A stretch of 64,000 nucleotides of DNA from Desulfobacterales bacterium (GTDB taxonomy: Bacteria > Desulfobacterota > Desulfobacteria > Desulfobacterales > JAHDSC01), in contig JAHDSC010000032.1 of the NCBI GenBank assembly GCA_018432925.1, forward strand, positions 1 through 64,000, written 5' to 3'. Position 1 is the first letter of the stretch; each line of letters begins with the position of its first letter. Under the pieces are notes generated by a model. It searched no databases, was not told where the DNA came from, and saw only the letters and a list, made by a program, of their open reading frames with translations. Shown here piece by piece: positions 9,618 to 20,061 of the stretch. Made by a program: the position numbers and the translations under genes.

Positions 9618-11477
9618 TCATATTTCCCGAAGGGCATCCCGAAGACCCGAAGCCCGCTCGATACGCCGGGATACCGCGGCCTTAAAAACATCTTCTTTCC
9701 CCCATATGTTCACCTGCTCCCTGGCACGCGTGATACCGGTATAGATCAATTCCCGCGTCAACACGGCGGAAGCTTTATCCGGCAAAAGAAGTAACAATTC
9801 ATCGAATTCGGAACCCTGGCTCTTATGAACCGTCATGGCAAAAGCGGTTTCGTGCTCGGGCAATCGAAGCGGATGCAGCTTTCTCAAGGTTCCGTCATCC
9901 GCGGGGAAAAACACCCGGAGCTCATCATTGGATTCGGAATCGGGCAATGCAATTCCCACATCACCGTTAAAGAGGCGCAGATGGTAATCGTTCCGGGAAA
10001 TTAATACCGGACGACCCGGATACCAGTTTTTGCCCGATCCGATGAGTTTTTCCTCGGTGAAAATTTGTTCCACGAGGCGGTTGATCGCAATCACACCATA
10101 TGGACCTTGCCTGAGGGCGCACAAAACCCGAAACCGGGCAAAACGATTAAAAATCTCCGCGGGGGAGCCGATTGATTTCCAATAATCGCCGAAACCTCTC
10201 AAAATCGGTTCCCGAATCGCCCCGGATAAGGCGTGAGGCCGAGGAAGCTCTTTCCATTGAACATTTCGATAACCGTGTTCTTTCAGAAGTTTTATCGAAA
10301 ACGCCGCTTTTCCTCGATTGACCGCCCGGCTCAATTCATTGATGCCTCCACTGCCGAAACGAAAACCGTCACGGAGCTGGACGATGGAGTCGTTCAAAGC
10401 CGATTTTTCCGTGCCGTTTGAGGCGATGTCGATTTTCGACCCGGTGACGCTCTCGAATTCCCGGCAAAAACGTTTTGAAAATCTCCGGGCATCCCCGGCT
10501 TCGCACAGATCGCCCAGCACCGCCCCCGCCTCCACGGAAGCCAGTTGATCCTTATCCCCCAGCAATATAAGACGCGCCTCCGGGGGTATCGCCTGAACGA
10601 GCTTGGACATCAGCGCCAGATCCACCATCGAAGCTTCGTCCACCACCACGACATCGGTATTCAGTTTATTATTCGAATGATACCGGAAATAAGGAGAACC
10701 CGGCACGCTCCCCAGCATCCTGTGGATGGTTGAAGTTTCCTCGGGTATCTTTGCCTTGATGCCGTCGGAGCAATCCAGTCGGGCCCCGGCAAAGGTAATC
10801 ACTTCCTTCAGACGGGCGGCCGCTTTACCGGTCGGGGCGGTGAGGGTGACCGAGAGCTTTTTCGAACCGCTCAGTTCAATCAGCAAGGCCAGGATTTTTG
10901 CAACCGTTGTGGTTTTGCCGGTCCCCGGACCTCCTGAAATAATGCAGAATTTTTTCGTGACTGCCGCAAAGCCGGCAACCTTCTGCCAGTCGATGCCCCT
11001 GTTCTGCTTCTCCCCGGGAAATAAACGCGCCAACCCTTTTTGCAGCATCGCCCGATCCACATTGTTTCCATCTTTTTGAACCCGAACCCGGATCAGGGAT
11101 GCCAACTTTTCCTGGTATTGCCAGTACCGGTAAAGATAAAGCCTTGACCGGTCGTCCAAAATCAGCGGTTTATACTCAAAGGGTTTCTCCACCACGGAAA
11201 AATTCATCAGCTTTTCACGCCATTGTTCCAATCCGGGGCGGATTACCGGATGATTTTCCTCCGGATTTTCCTCCGTCTCCGGAAACAGCCTGGATTCCAC
11301 GGAAAAAAGGTCAAGGCAGATGTCTCCCCGCCGGGTGCAACTGCTTACCAGCGCGGCTGCGAGCCAGAGTTCGGGGGCTTGCCTTCCCTCAAGCCTTTCC
11401 ATAAAATCGGCAAAATGAATATCGATGGGAGATAATCCCCCGTTTTCGCGGAGGCGGAGAATGGCTTCGTTTTTCAT
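9618..11477 (-). CDS. recD: RecBCD exodeoxyribonuclease V, alpha subunit (RecD helicase)
   Basis: A 619-residue superfamily 1B helicase, close to the 608 residues of E. coli RecD. Walker A GGPGTGKTTT lies at about residues 184-193 and Walker B-like DEASMVD at about 280. The C-terminal AMTVHKSQGSEFDE motif is typical of RecD/TraA helicases. In the complex RecD is the 5'-3' motor that helps resect double-strand breaks for RecA loading. It is the last gene of a recC-recB-recD series, 95 bases after recB; its ribosome site is weak. Confidence 0.95.
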   Translation of the reverse strand: MKNEAILRLRENGGLSPIDIHFADFMERLEGRQAPELWLAAALVSSCTRRGDICLDLFSVESRLFPETEENPEENHPVIRPGLEQWREKLMNFSVVEKPFEYKPLILDDRSRLYLYRYWQYQEKLASLIRVRVQKDGNNVDRAMLQKGLARLFPGEKQNRGIDWQKVAGFAAVTKKFCIISGGPGTGKTTTVAKILALLIELSGSKKLSVTLTAPTGKAAARLKEVITFAGARLDCSDGIKAKIPEETSTIHRMLGSVPGSPYFRYHSNNKLNTDVVVVDEASMVDLALMSKLVQAIPPEARLILLGDKDQLASVEAGAVLGDLCEAGDARRFSKRFCREFESVTGSKIDIASNGTEKSALNDSIVQLRDGFRFGSGGINELSRAVNRGKAAFSIKLLKEHGYRNVQWKELPRPHALSGAIREPILRGFGDYWKSIGSPAEIFNRFARFRVLCALRQGPYGVIAINRLVEQIFTEEKLIGSGKNWYPGRPVLISRNDYHLRLFNGDVGIALPDSESNDELRVFFPADDGTLRKLHPLRLPEHETAFAMTVHKSQGSEFDELLLLLPDKASAVLTRELIYTGITRAREQVNIWGKEDVFKAAVSRRIERASGLRDALREI

Positions 11478-11572
11478 GGTTTCGGTATAAGGCCTTCGGA
11501 AAACCCAGGAATCTTATCCGGGCTGCAAATGGGTTGAAAGGGCATGTACCGTTTGCCGGTCCATATCTCAAG

Positions 11573-14500
11573 TCATACCCGAGGCATCAGCTTCAGGCAT
11601 AACCGGTTTATAAAGTCTTCGGGCGGCCGTTGTCTGTATACGCCATAATCCGGCCCCATCGAAGCATGTACGCCGCGCAGGAATATATAATAAATTCCCC
11701 CGAAGTTTTTTTCATAGTCGTATCCGGGAATCCGCAGGCGAAGATATTGGTTCAGGGCCGCGGCATAAATGTGATATTGAAGAATATAGTAATTGTCCTG
11801 CATGGCCTTCCTCAGGGCTTCCTGATGATAATCCGCCACGGCGCCGCCCAAATAGTTTGATTTCCAGTCCACGAGATAAAACCGATCCTCCGATCGAAAC
11901 ACCAGATCCATGAACCCTTTCATGAATCCTTTAACCGGAGAGAAAGAAAGCCGACCGATACTTTCAGGGAATTCCGGCGGAAGATCCGGGTCGCCGTTTT
12001 TTGCGAATATACTCCCCAATGTTTCCGGAGAAATCGGTTTCAGCGGAAAATAAAATTCCAGTTCGTTGATACGGTCCTTATTTTCAATCCGCGACAAGGT
12101 GAAATCTCCGCGATCCGGCATCAGCGGTACCGAGAGAACCTCCTGTATCATCTGAAAAAGCGTTTCCGTCCATGAAGATTCAAAACCGTATTCTTTGAGT
12201 TTGTCTTCCAGTAATTTTTTAACGATGCCCGTTTCTTTTTCCGTAAAATCCAGGTGCTCGAATATGTCGTGAAGGAGCGTGCCGGATTTGGCGCCTCCGG
12301 GAAACAGAAAAATACCGGAAGCCGGCTTTTTTAAATCGGGTTCATCCGATCGCTCTTTCTCCTCAGGCATCAATATTGCGTCTCGGTCGGCTAATTCCGC
12401 AACATGCGGCCGGCTGAACACCAGCGAGGAAAAGCTGGAAATTTTGAAGCCCGGATCGATTTTCCCTGAAAATTTCCGGCATGCGAGTTTTCTTTCCGGA
12501 TCGCCGGGAGGAGAATAAAGATTCACCGGTTCCGCGAATGTTGTTTCAATCTCCGATACCTTGACAGTCCCTCCCGCATTTTCCTGAAGTTTATGGAGCT
12601 CTCTCAGCAGATCCTCATCGCTTACGCCATGCAACCGATCTCCTGTTGCGCGGGTGGTATCCGTACCCTCTTTCCAATCCTGCGGATGGAGCAGGTATGC
12701 CGGGGCCGAAGTATCCGTCTCGTTTATCCGTCCCCATGCCAGATAGCATCGGTTTTTCGCACGGGTTAAGGCGACATAAAGCAGTCTCAGGTTTTCCGCC
12801 AGCAGCTCCTTTTCGGCAAGCAAGCGGTTTGCATCAAAATCTTCGGAACCCAGGTCAAGGGTGAGCCGCACATTGTCGGATTTGTCGTGAAAAAGAAAGG
12901 GGGCCTTCGGGTTCCTGTTTCGGGTGCCGTCCCACATAAAGGGACAAAATACCACCGGATATTCCATACCCTTGCTCTTATGAACGGTAACCAGTTTTAC
13001 GGCGTCCTCATCGCTTTCCAACCGCAGGGGATGCTCCACATACCCTCTTGAATCCGCACGGCGTTGCTCGGAAAGCCATTTTATGAGTCCGGTCGAACCG
13101 AGTTTTTTTTCAACGGAAACCTGATGAAGGACTTCCGACAGGTGAAGCAGATTCGTACATCGCCTCTCCCCGTCCGGCAAACACATGAGACGCGGCAGAA
13201 TTTTTTCTTCCGCCATCATGTATTTAAACATCCGGATGAAGCCGTATTGGTTCCATTGCGAGTAATACCGGTTGAATTTAATCAACTGTTTTTCCCACGC
13301 CGGTTCATCGGCGATCAAGGCACTCAATGCTTCCCCGCTGATTCCCAGGATATCCGATGACAGGGCCGCTGTAAGGCACCTCTCGTTATTCGGCTGCGAA
13401 ACAGCGGATAGAACTCTTTCCATTTGGAGGGCCTCACGGGATGCGAAGAGATTACCGGTGCCGTGCAAGACACTGGGAATATGAAATAAGGTTGAAAGAG
13501 CCTCCTGCATCATCCGGGCTTCCGAGTTCCTTCGGACCAATACCGCGATATCGCTTTTCCGGAGCGCTCTGTCCCCAAGCATCGCCTTGCCCGCCGCGCT
13601 GAGATCAAGCAGCCGGGAGATTTCCCCCGCGACCCATCGACTGATCCATTCCCGGGCCGCCTCCTTTCCCATCGATTTTCCGGTCCCCTTGGCGCTTGAT
13701 GAATTGAAAAACCACAATTGCAACGGCGCCTGGTCGGATCTTTCCGGGCGAAAAAACCGCTGTTCTTTTTTTCCGTCCGGTGCATCGGCCGTTTCATACT
13801 CGATTTCATTAAAAACGAAGGGATTTTTCACATTCCCGAAAAGGGTGTTGACCGCTGATATGAGGCCGGGCTCGCTGCGCCAGTTCTCTTTCAGGGTATA
13901 TCGGAACCGGGAATTTCTTGCCGCCTCCATGTATGCGAAAATATCGGCTCCCCGAAACCCGTATATGGCCTGTTTCGGGTCTCCGATCAAAAAAAGGATG
14001 CTGTCTTCATTGTCAAATACTTTTCGAAAGATGGCATACTGGATCGGATCGGTATCCTGAAATTCATCAATCAGAGCCGCTTTGAATTTGTTTCGGATAT
14101 TCCGTGAAAGTGCGGAGCCGCCTTCTTTGATCAGCGCATGATAAAGATTGTGGAGCAGATCATCAAAAGACTGAAGGTTTCTTGCCTGTTTTCTCCGCCT
14201 GAGCTCATCCCGCAGATAACGGAAAAGTTCCGCCTTGAGCCCGAGCACACGTTTTTCAAAAACGTTCTGCAGCTTTTCCTGAGCCTTCTTCAGGGTTTCA
14301 CAGAGGCGGAAAAAGGAATGTTCCGGAACGGAAAAATTCCGCCTCGTTGACATTTGAATTTCGCCGGAGGCAAATCTTTCGAATTTGTCGAACAACGCGG
14401 GTTGGTTTTCCCCCCCACGCATCCGGTCGTCCATCTCGCAAATCCAGGAACGAACCGCCGGTACCGGGTATTTATTCCGGTTCAGGCCCTGATCGGTCAG

Positions 14501-15208
14501 TAAAATATTTTCAACATCCCGGCGCGCAACCGGCCAGGCTTCGCGCACCGCTTGAAATGCCTCCTTGAAACGCTTCTCATGTTCAGCGGTATCCGGGATG
14601 TCCGGTCGAGGAATTACCCTCAGGTCCGGATGTGAGGAGTTGCCGGCTATCAGATCGAGAAGACGGACCGGGTGGATGATTTTCAGTGCGTAATTCGCAA
14701 AAAGCGGCGATGATTCGTAGAAATGTTTTCTCCAGAAATCCTCAACGATTTCCTTCTTTAAATTTTCCAGATCGACGACCAGCTCGGTATCAAAAAAGCT
14801 TGCGCTTTCAAATGCGTTCTCATGAAGCATCCGTCCGCAAAATCCGTGTATGGTAAATATGGCGGCTTGATCAAAATTCCGGATCGCCTCCCGCAGGCAT
14901 TCTACCGCACCTTTCGATCGTCCGTGTCTGTCGGCAAGAGAATTCAGAAATTCATCCCGGCTTCGGCCTCCGGAAAACACCTCGATGGCCTCCCGAAGCT
15001 TGCTTCGAATCCGGTCTTTTAATTCATGGGTCGCGGCCTCGGTAAAGGTGACAACCAGAATCCGGTCCACCGGGAGATTTTTCTCCAGAACCAGCCTCAG
15101 AAAAATGCCGGTGATCGTATAAGTCTTCCCTGTCCCCGCACTTGCTTCAATCAGGTTCGTTCCGGCAAGCGGGCTGTTCGGCAGATCAAACTTTTTTTTC
15201 TCCGGCAT
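11573..15208 (-). CDS. recB: RecBCD exodeoxyribonuclease V, beta subunit (RecB helicase-nuclease)
   Basis: UvrD-family helicase fused to a nuclease. Walker A EASAGTGKTYT lies near the N-terminus, exactly where RecB has it. DEFQDTDPIQ (motif II), TVHKSKGMEYPVV and LLYVALTRAKNRCY (motifs V/VI) follow. The C-terminus has the RecB nuclease motif LVDWKSN (D-x-K catalytic pair). The frame is open to an ATG at 15241, but that has no ribosome site; I prefer the ATG at 15208 (MPEKKKFDL), with GAAGG 10 bases upstream, giving 1211 residues versus 1180 in E. coli. It provides the 3'-5' motor and the only nuclease of the complex. Confidence 0.95.
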   Translation of the reverse strand: MPEKKKFDLPNSPLAGTNLIEASAGTGKTYTITGIFLRLVLEKNLPVDRILVVTFTEAATHELKDRIRSKLREAIEVFSGGRSRDEFLNSLADRHGRSKGAVECLREAIRNFDQAAIFTIHGFCGRMLHENAFESASFFDTELVVDLENLKKEIVEDFWRKHFYESSPLFANYALKIIHPVRLLDLIAGNSSHPDLRVIPRPDIPDTAEHEKRFKEAFQAVREAWPVARRDVENILLTDQGLNRNKYPVPAVRSWICEMDDRMRGGENQPALFDKFERFASGEIQMSTRRNFSVPEHSFFRLCETLKKAQEKLQNVFEKRVLGLKAELFRYLRDELRRRKQARNLQSFDDLLHNLYHALIKEGGSALSRNIRNKFKAALIDEFQDTDPIQYAIFRKVFDNEDSILFLIGDPKQAIYGFRGADIFAYMEAARNSRFRYTLKENWRSEPGLISAVNTLFGNVKNPFVFNEIEYETADAPDGKKEQRFFRPERSDQAPLQLWFFNSSSAKGTGKSMGKEAAREWISRWVAGEISRLLDLSAAGKAMLGDRALRKSDIAVLVRRNSEARMMQEALSTLFHIPSVLHGTGNLFASREALQMERVLSAVSQPNNERCLTAALSSDILGISGEALSALIADEPAWEKQLIKFNRYYSQWNQYGFIRMFKYMMAEEKILPRLMCLPDGERRCTNLLHLSEVLHQVSVEKKLGSTGLIKWLSEQRRADSRGYVEHPLRLESDEDAVKLVTVHKSKGMEYPVVFCPFMWDGTRNRNPKAPFLFHDKSDNVRLTLDLGSEDFDANRLLAEKELLAENLRLLYVALTRAKNRCYLAWGRINETDTSAPAYLLHPQDWKEGTDTTRATGDRLHGVSDEDLLRELHKLQENAGGTVKVSEIETTFAEPVNLYSPPGDPERKLACRKFSGKIDPGFKISSFSSLVFSRPHVAELADRDAILMPEEKERSDEPDLKKPASGIFLFPGGAKSGTLLHDIFEHLDFTEKETGIVKKLLEDKLKEYGFESSWTETLFQMIQEVLSVPLMPDRGDFTLSRIENKDRINELEFYFPLKPISPETLGSIFAKNGDPDLPPEFPESIGRLSFSPVKGFMKGFMDLVFRSEDRFYLVDWKSNYLGGAVADYHQEALRKAMQDNYYILQYHIYAAALNQYLRLRIPGYDYEKNFGGIYYIFLRGVHASMGPDYGVYRQRPPEDFINRLCLKLMPRV

Positions 15209-15315
15209 ATCGGCCATGCCTTCATCATCGCAAGCTATCATGTTTTTCGATTAGATATCCCGGTTGCGGTTTTCCTGTTCATCGCAACGCCGGAAAGTCA
15301 TTGAAAGCTCTCCGG

Positions 15316-18300
15316 TCAAACCGGCTTCTTTGCCTTTCGGCGTTCCGATTCCGATTCAAACGAATCCACCCGCTTCTGGTGTTTCAAAAGCGGGTGGAAT
15401 ATTTCAACCGCAAACTCTCTGAATTCCGGATCAAAAGGATCTGATTTCTCAAAGCAGAGCGCGTAATACGGGTCCCGGCTTTCGCCGGGGATGTAATCGT
15501 TTCCGTTCCAGATGCTCCGTGCGATTTCCTCTGCCTGTTCAACCGGCATTTTCTTTTCTGCAACCGACTGTGCAAAACGCCAGGATGATGCCGGGAAAAA
15601 ATGAATCGGCTTGAGAAGTCCTTTCCAATACTTTGCAAGGAGATCTCCCAAAATCTCTTCACTGTTCGTCACCGGCAAATATTCCCAGGCCGCCCATCTG
15701 TTGTCTTTCTTATTGTTTGCATCCAGGCCGAAGAGCATGCTGCCGGGGGGATAAGCGGGCTGCCTGACGCAGTTCAACGCCAGGTGAAGGATCCAGATAT
15801 CAAGACGGTCTTTGGGCAGGACGGCGGCATATCGGTAGCGAATCAAGCTTTCCGGATAGATTCCGTCAATTCTCCCGGTCAATTGAAAACCCGACAGGTT
15901 CAGGTTTATTTCCAGCGGTTCCAGGGAGGATTCCGGTATATAGGCCCTTGTTTTTTCCACGAATTTGTTGACTTCCCGTCCGATTCTTTCGTACAGGCAA
16001 TCGCCGATGATTCCGTGCGGAAGCCGACCGGAAGCTTTCAGCGATCGGAATCGTTCTCCGGGGTCATGTCCCGCCATTTTTTTTTCGACCAGATCTTGTT
16101 CCAGCAGATACTTATCCAGGCCCTTCAGTTCAAACGGTTCCGTGTCTTCAAAAAGCGTGGCGCTTTCTTCCAAATAAAGTCCAAGGCGCCGATTCAGCAG
16201 AAATCTCGCGGGATTGCGGTAAAAAAGGCAAAGTTGCGTCAAATCAACCGTTTTCCATTCAGCCTCCGGAATTGGAAGTCCCGATGAAATAAACGGTGCC
16301 GGAGCCTTTCGCGGCTCCGGAAGACACCGCGCGGCCTGAAGGTTTTCGCGGGAATAACTGAACAACCTGGAATCTTCTTTTATATCTCCCGGCTTGAAAT
16401 ATGCCGGGCTGAATGCCTGCATGCGATGTTTTATGATGAGGCGTTCCCCTGTTTTTTTCCCCGGAATTTCAAACCCCTGTTCGATATAATCCATCAGCTC
16501 TCCGACCGGCACGGATGGCGGAATCACGCTGTTATCCAGGATGTTCTGCCCGACGAAACTGATATACAATTTTTTTCGCGCGGAAAGGATTGCCTCCAGA
16601 AAAAGATAACGGTCGTCATTTCGTCTTGAAGGGTCCCCTCTTCTGGGATGCTTTGACATAAGATCAAATCCGGAAGATCGGGCCTGCCTTGGAAATGCAT
16701 CTCCGTTCATACCTACCATGCAGATGATCTGAAAGGGAATGCTTCGCATGGGTAACATGGCGCAGAATGTCACTCCGCCGGAGAGAAATCCGAAACCAAA
16801 GCCCTCTTTTCCGAGGTAATCTCTCAAGTAATACCGAATGATATTCAGATCGATCTTTTCCTCAAAACCGGAATTGTCTTTTACGTCGCTCAACGCTTTT
16901 AACCGGCGCCGAACGATCTGCATTTCGTTCTCCTCCGCCTCACCCGGAGCGAAAAACGTTTCGAAAAGATCTCTTAAGGTGATCGACCATTCATCCGGCG
17001 TTCGGGCTTCGTTCAGAGAACGCAGACGGGAGAAAAGCTGGTGTACAAATTCGGCAAACCTTCCGAGCACTTCCGCTTCACTTCCTTCAATGAAATCGTA
17101 AGGGAGAGTATCGGAAAACATTCTGTCATCTTCAACGGTCATGGAATATCCCAAAAGCAGCCGATCCATACCCGCTTTCCAGGTGTTTTCCGAAAACGGC
17201 GGCAACCCCATTTCCCGACGGTTCCGCTCGTCGATTCCCCAGCATATCCGTGTATCCTTCACCCATCTTTGAATCCGGGCCAAATCCGCTTCGGAAATGC
17301 CGAATTTCTTGCGAACCGGTCCTGATTCAAGAATGGCGAACACCTGAGAGCTGCCGTAACGGCTTCCCCATAGATCGAGAATCGCAAGAAACGTACCGAC
17401 GATCCGGCTCTCGGTCCGGGCGCTTCGATCTGCGATACTGTAAGGAATCTTTCCCGCGCCGTCCGCAAAGGCTCCGAACACCGCCTCGACATAGGGAGCA
17501 TAGGCCTCGATATCCGGTGTCATCACAAGGATATCCGCGGGCAGCAGATCCGGGTCTTCATCAAACATCTCAAGAAGTCCGTCATGAAGCACTTCCATTT
17601 CGCGCATGGGGCTGTGACACGCGTGAAATCGGATACTGCCGTCATTTTCAGCGACTGTTTTCTTTCCTTCGAAACCCGTGTCGCCATCTCTGAGGTTTAA
17701 AATATCGGACTGGATGCGGCACAGGAGACTGCTTTCTCCGGGGTCTTGAAAGGATTGAAATTCCTCGCAGTCGAATTCATTGATCAAATCAAAAAAATCC
17801 CTGCCCAACGCACCCATCGAGGCAAGGAGGCTGTTTCCGCGCTCCATGTAAAGCTCTTCCGGTTTCATATGGCAGTCCCGATCCTTCTGCCTGCCGGTTA
17901 TTCTTTTTATCTCCCGATCGGAAAAAATATCCCCCCAGTATTCTCCGCACGGACTCATCAGAAAAAGATTCACCTGGACATGCCGGGATATACCGGCAAA
18001 TATCTGCATATGAAACCGAGGTAAAAAAGAAATGCCGAAAACCGAGATTCTGCGTGGAAAATTCTCCATCCCGGCGGAAGATCGATTCACAGCTTCCATA
18101 AAGGCTCTTCCGAGGGCTGCGCGATGCCCATTTCCGTTTTCTTGAACCAGGTGTCTCCAGAGAATCGCCTGCCAGTGATTTTCCCGGCCGGACTCCCACC
18201 CCAAGATCATCTCCGGGCGAAAGAGAAGATATTGATCAAAGGTATCGGCGATTCGTTTTGAGAGCTGGAATCGCTTGAGATCGCTCCCGTTCTGGCCCAG

Positions 18301-18645
18301 GTATATCCTTAGACTTTCGAATTCAGGCTTCATCAAGCAGATCGAAAGAAGCCTCATGATACTCCAGGTCATGATCCGGGGTTCATAAACCGATTGATCG
18401 GGAAGCTCCGGGACGGCTTTTTTAAAGGTTTCATAAACGAAGGCGTTCGGAAAAGGGAATCTGAAATTGGCACAAACGCCATGACGCCGGGCCAGCGCCA
18501 TGGATACCCAACGCTCCATGCCTTTGCTCTGAACAATAACGATTTCCGGCTCCAGAGGGGAAGGAAGGGGGGTATCGAAAACATCGGCCAGCGCATCCGT
18601 CAGGGCTTCCAAACGGTTGCTGGTAAAAATTCGTAAACCTGTCAT
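15316..18645 (-). CDS. recC: RecBCD exodeoxyribonuclease V, gamma subunit (RecC)
   Basis: A 1109-residue RecC, the scaffold that splits the duplex and scans for Chi. The family N-terminus is recognisable: IFTSNRLEALTDAL, then IVIVQSKGMERWVSMAL and NFRFPFPNAF. The frame stays open to an ATG at 18792 (1158 residues), but the extra 49 residues do not resemble RecC. The ATG at 18645 puts the conserved IFTSNRLE segment at residue 5, as in E. coli RecC, so I chose it. It heads the recC-recB-recD series. Whether it recognises a Chi-like octamer cannot be judged from this window. Confidence 0.93.
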   Translation of the reverse strand: MTGLRIFTSNRLEALTDALADVFDTPLPSPLEPEIVIVQSKGMERWVSMALARRHGVCANFRFPFPNAFVYETFKKAVPELPDQSVYEPRIMTWSIMRLLSICLMKPEFESLRIYLGQNGSDLKRFQLSKRIADTFDQYLLFRPEMILGWESGRENHWQAILWRHLVQENGNGHRAALGRAFMEAVNRSSAGMENFPRRISVFGISFLPRFHMQIFAGISRHVQVNLFLMSPCGEYWGDIFSDREIKRITGRQKDRDCHMKPEELYMERGNSLLASMGALGRDFFDLINEFDCEEFQSFQDPGESSLLCRIQSDILNLRDGDTGFEGKKTVAENDGSIRFHACHSPMREMEVLHDGLLEMFDEDPDLLPADILVMTPDIEAYAPYVEAVFGAFADGAGKIPYSIADRSARTESRIVGTFLAILDLWGSRYGSSQVFAILESGPVRKKFGISEADLARIQRWVKDTRICWGIDERNRREMGLPPFSENTWKAGMDRLLLGYSMTVEDDRMFSDTLPYDFIEGSEAEVLGRFAEFVHQLFSRLRSLNEARTPDEWSITLRDLFETFFAPGEAEENEMQIVRRRLKALSDVKDNSGFEEKIDLNIIRYYLRDYLGKEGFGFGFLSGGVTFCAMLPMRSIPFQIICMVGMNGDAFPRQARSSGFDLMSKHPRRGDPSRRNDDRYLFLEAILSARKKLYISFVGQNILDNSVIPPSVPVGELMDYIEQGFEIPGKKTGERLIIKHRMQAFSPAYFKPGDIKEDSRLFSYSRENLQAARCLPEPRKAPAPFISSGLPIPEAEWKTVDLTQLCLFYRNPARFLLNRRLGLYLEESATLFEDTEPFELKGLDKYLLEQDLVEKKMAGHDPGERFRSLKASGRLPHGIIGDCLYERIGREVNKFVEKTRAYIPESSLEPLEINLNLSGFQLTGRIDGIYPESLIRYRYAAVLPKDRLDIWILHLALNCVRQPAYPPGSMLFGLDANNKKDNRWAAWEYLPVTNSEEILGDLLAKYWKGLLKPIHFFPASSWRFAQSVAEKKMPVEQAEEIARSIWNGNDYIPGESRDPYYALCFEKSDPFDPEFREFAVEIFHPLLKHQKRVDSFESESERRKAKKPV

Positions 18646-18837
18646 CGGACTTGCCTGATTTCCAAAGTCACCAATCACCCGGCCGGTTGACCGCTTGAAA
18701 TGATCGGTCCGGTTCCCGGTAAAACTTCTATCCGCAAGAAACTGTAAATCTTCGACCGAAAAGGCTTTTGACCGATTGAAAGGTTCACTCATTCATCCCG
18801 CGACATGAATGGGTGAATGGAATCGCGTTGGGAAGCC

Positions 18838-18858
18838 CTGAACGGCGCGCCGTTTCAG
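18838..18858. repeat. GC-rich palindrome between the M48 protease gene and recC
   Basis: A perfect 14-base palindrome (AACGGCGCGCCGTT, 18841-18854) extends to CTGA/TCAG arms with one bulged T. It lies just past the M48 stop. There is no loop and no T-run on either strand, so it is not a classical terminator; a protein-binding site or processing hairpin is possible. Confidence 0.5.
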
Positions 18859-18860
18859 CC

Positions 18861-19670
18861 CTATCGGCCGGTTCCGTAATAACGCATGGCATCCGGAATC
18901 AATTTCCGGATGTTTTGAATTCTCGTTGCGTCCGCCGGGTGCGTACTTAAAAATTCGGGGGTGCTCCCACCTTTCTTTTGTGACATTCTTTCCCAGAAAC
19001 CGATTGCCGCATGAGGATCGTAACCGGCCATGGCCATAAATATCAGGCCGAGATGGTCCGCCTCATTTTCCTGAAGGCGGCTATACGGCAGCATAAACCC
19101 ATATTGGGAACCCACTCCGAAAACCTGCATCCAGAGATTCTGGGTTTGTGCCGGCTGACTTGCCACAGCGGTTGACAGCGCAATCCCGCCCATTTGAACG
19201 GCCAGCGCATGGCTCATCCGTTCGCCCCCATGCTTGGCAATTGCATGCGCGATTTCATGGCCCATGACAACCGCAAGACCGGCCTCATCCCGGGTAATCG
19301 GAAGAATTCCCGTGTATACCACGACCTTTCCACCCGGCATGCACCATGCGTTCACCTCGGAATTTTCCACCAGATTAAATTCCCAAGCATAATTTTTCAG
19401 TTCATCGGCCATTTTGTTCTCGATAAAATATCGTTCCACCGCTTTTTTCAGTCGGTCGCCGACTCTTTTTACCATTTGAGTCTGCTCCTGATTCGAACTG
19501 AGTTTGTTCGATTTCAAAAACTCACTGTACTGCTGAAAACTCATCGAAAGCATGGATGAATCGGAAATCAGACTTAATTGTTTTCTGCCGGTAATCGGCA
19601 CGGTACTGCAAGAAAGAAGAAAAAGTAAAAAAAAGCAAACCAAGCCGATCCGGTTGCGAAATACTGTCAT
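18861..19670 (-). CDS. M48-family zinc metalloprotease, lipoprotein (BepA/LoiP-like)
   Basis: About 269 residues from the preferred start MTVFRNR; an in-frame ATG at 19709 adds 13 residues. The N-terminus is a lipoprotein signal peptide (CFFLLFLLSC, lipobox LLS-C), placing it in the envelope. The zinc-binding motif HEIAH is followed by the third ligand region ENEADHLG, both diagnostic of M48 peptidases. Family members such as YggG/LoiP and BepA act in outer-membrane protein quality control; that role is inferred. It lies upstream of recC in the same direction, a neighbourhood with no obvious functional link. Confidence 0.9.
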   Translation of the reverse strand: MTVFRNRIGLVCFFLLFLLSCSTVPITGRKQLSLISDSSMLSMSFQQYSEFLKSNKLSSNQEQTQMVKRVGDRLKKAVERYFIENKMADELKNYAWEFNLVENSEVNAWCMPGGKVVVYTGILPITRDEAGLAVVMGHEIAHAIAKHGGERMSHALAVQMGGIALSTAVASQPAQTQNLWMQVFGVGSQYGFMLPYSRLQENEADHLGLIFMAMAGYDPHAAIGFWERMSQKKGGSTPEFLSTHPADATRIQNIRKLIPDAMRYYGTGR

Positions 19671-20061
19671 GGCTATTTTCCCTTTCCGCCGGGTCGCCGG
19701 CATTCGCACCCGCTGTTTAAATTGTAAATGGCCGATTCTTTTTTTTGAAAATCGCTTACCATTAAATATAAAGTCTTTTGAATATAAAACAAAGTGTTTT
19801 TTATTAAATACCGAATGCCCTTCCGGCGGGAGTCGATTCTCACCCGTCGTTCAGCGGACTGAAACGAGGAATCTTTCCATTTCACCCCGATCATTCATCC
19901 CGGGGAAATCCGGCTTCCGCTCCATCGTCCGAAACAAATCCAAATCCCGCCGGTCCGGATTGCCGGCAAAATTACCCCTTGACCATCTTTGTGTTCTTTC
20001 ATATTTATCCGGTTAAATCCTGTATTAAAAAAGGTACTCAAAATTTCACCTTCAGCCCGAA
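19671..20061. other. Divergent intergenic region upstream of the M48 protease and murJ
   Basis: AT-rich stretch (about 19730-19810) between divergent genes. On the minus strand TTGTTT, 16 bases, then TATATT is a possible promoter for the protease. On the plus strand TTGACC (19979-19984), 17 bases, then TATTTA (20002-20007) is a weak promoter candidate for murJ. No gene is supported. Confidence 0.35.
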
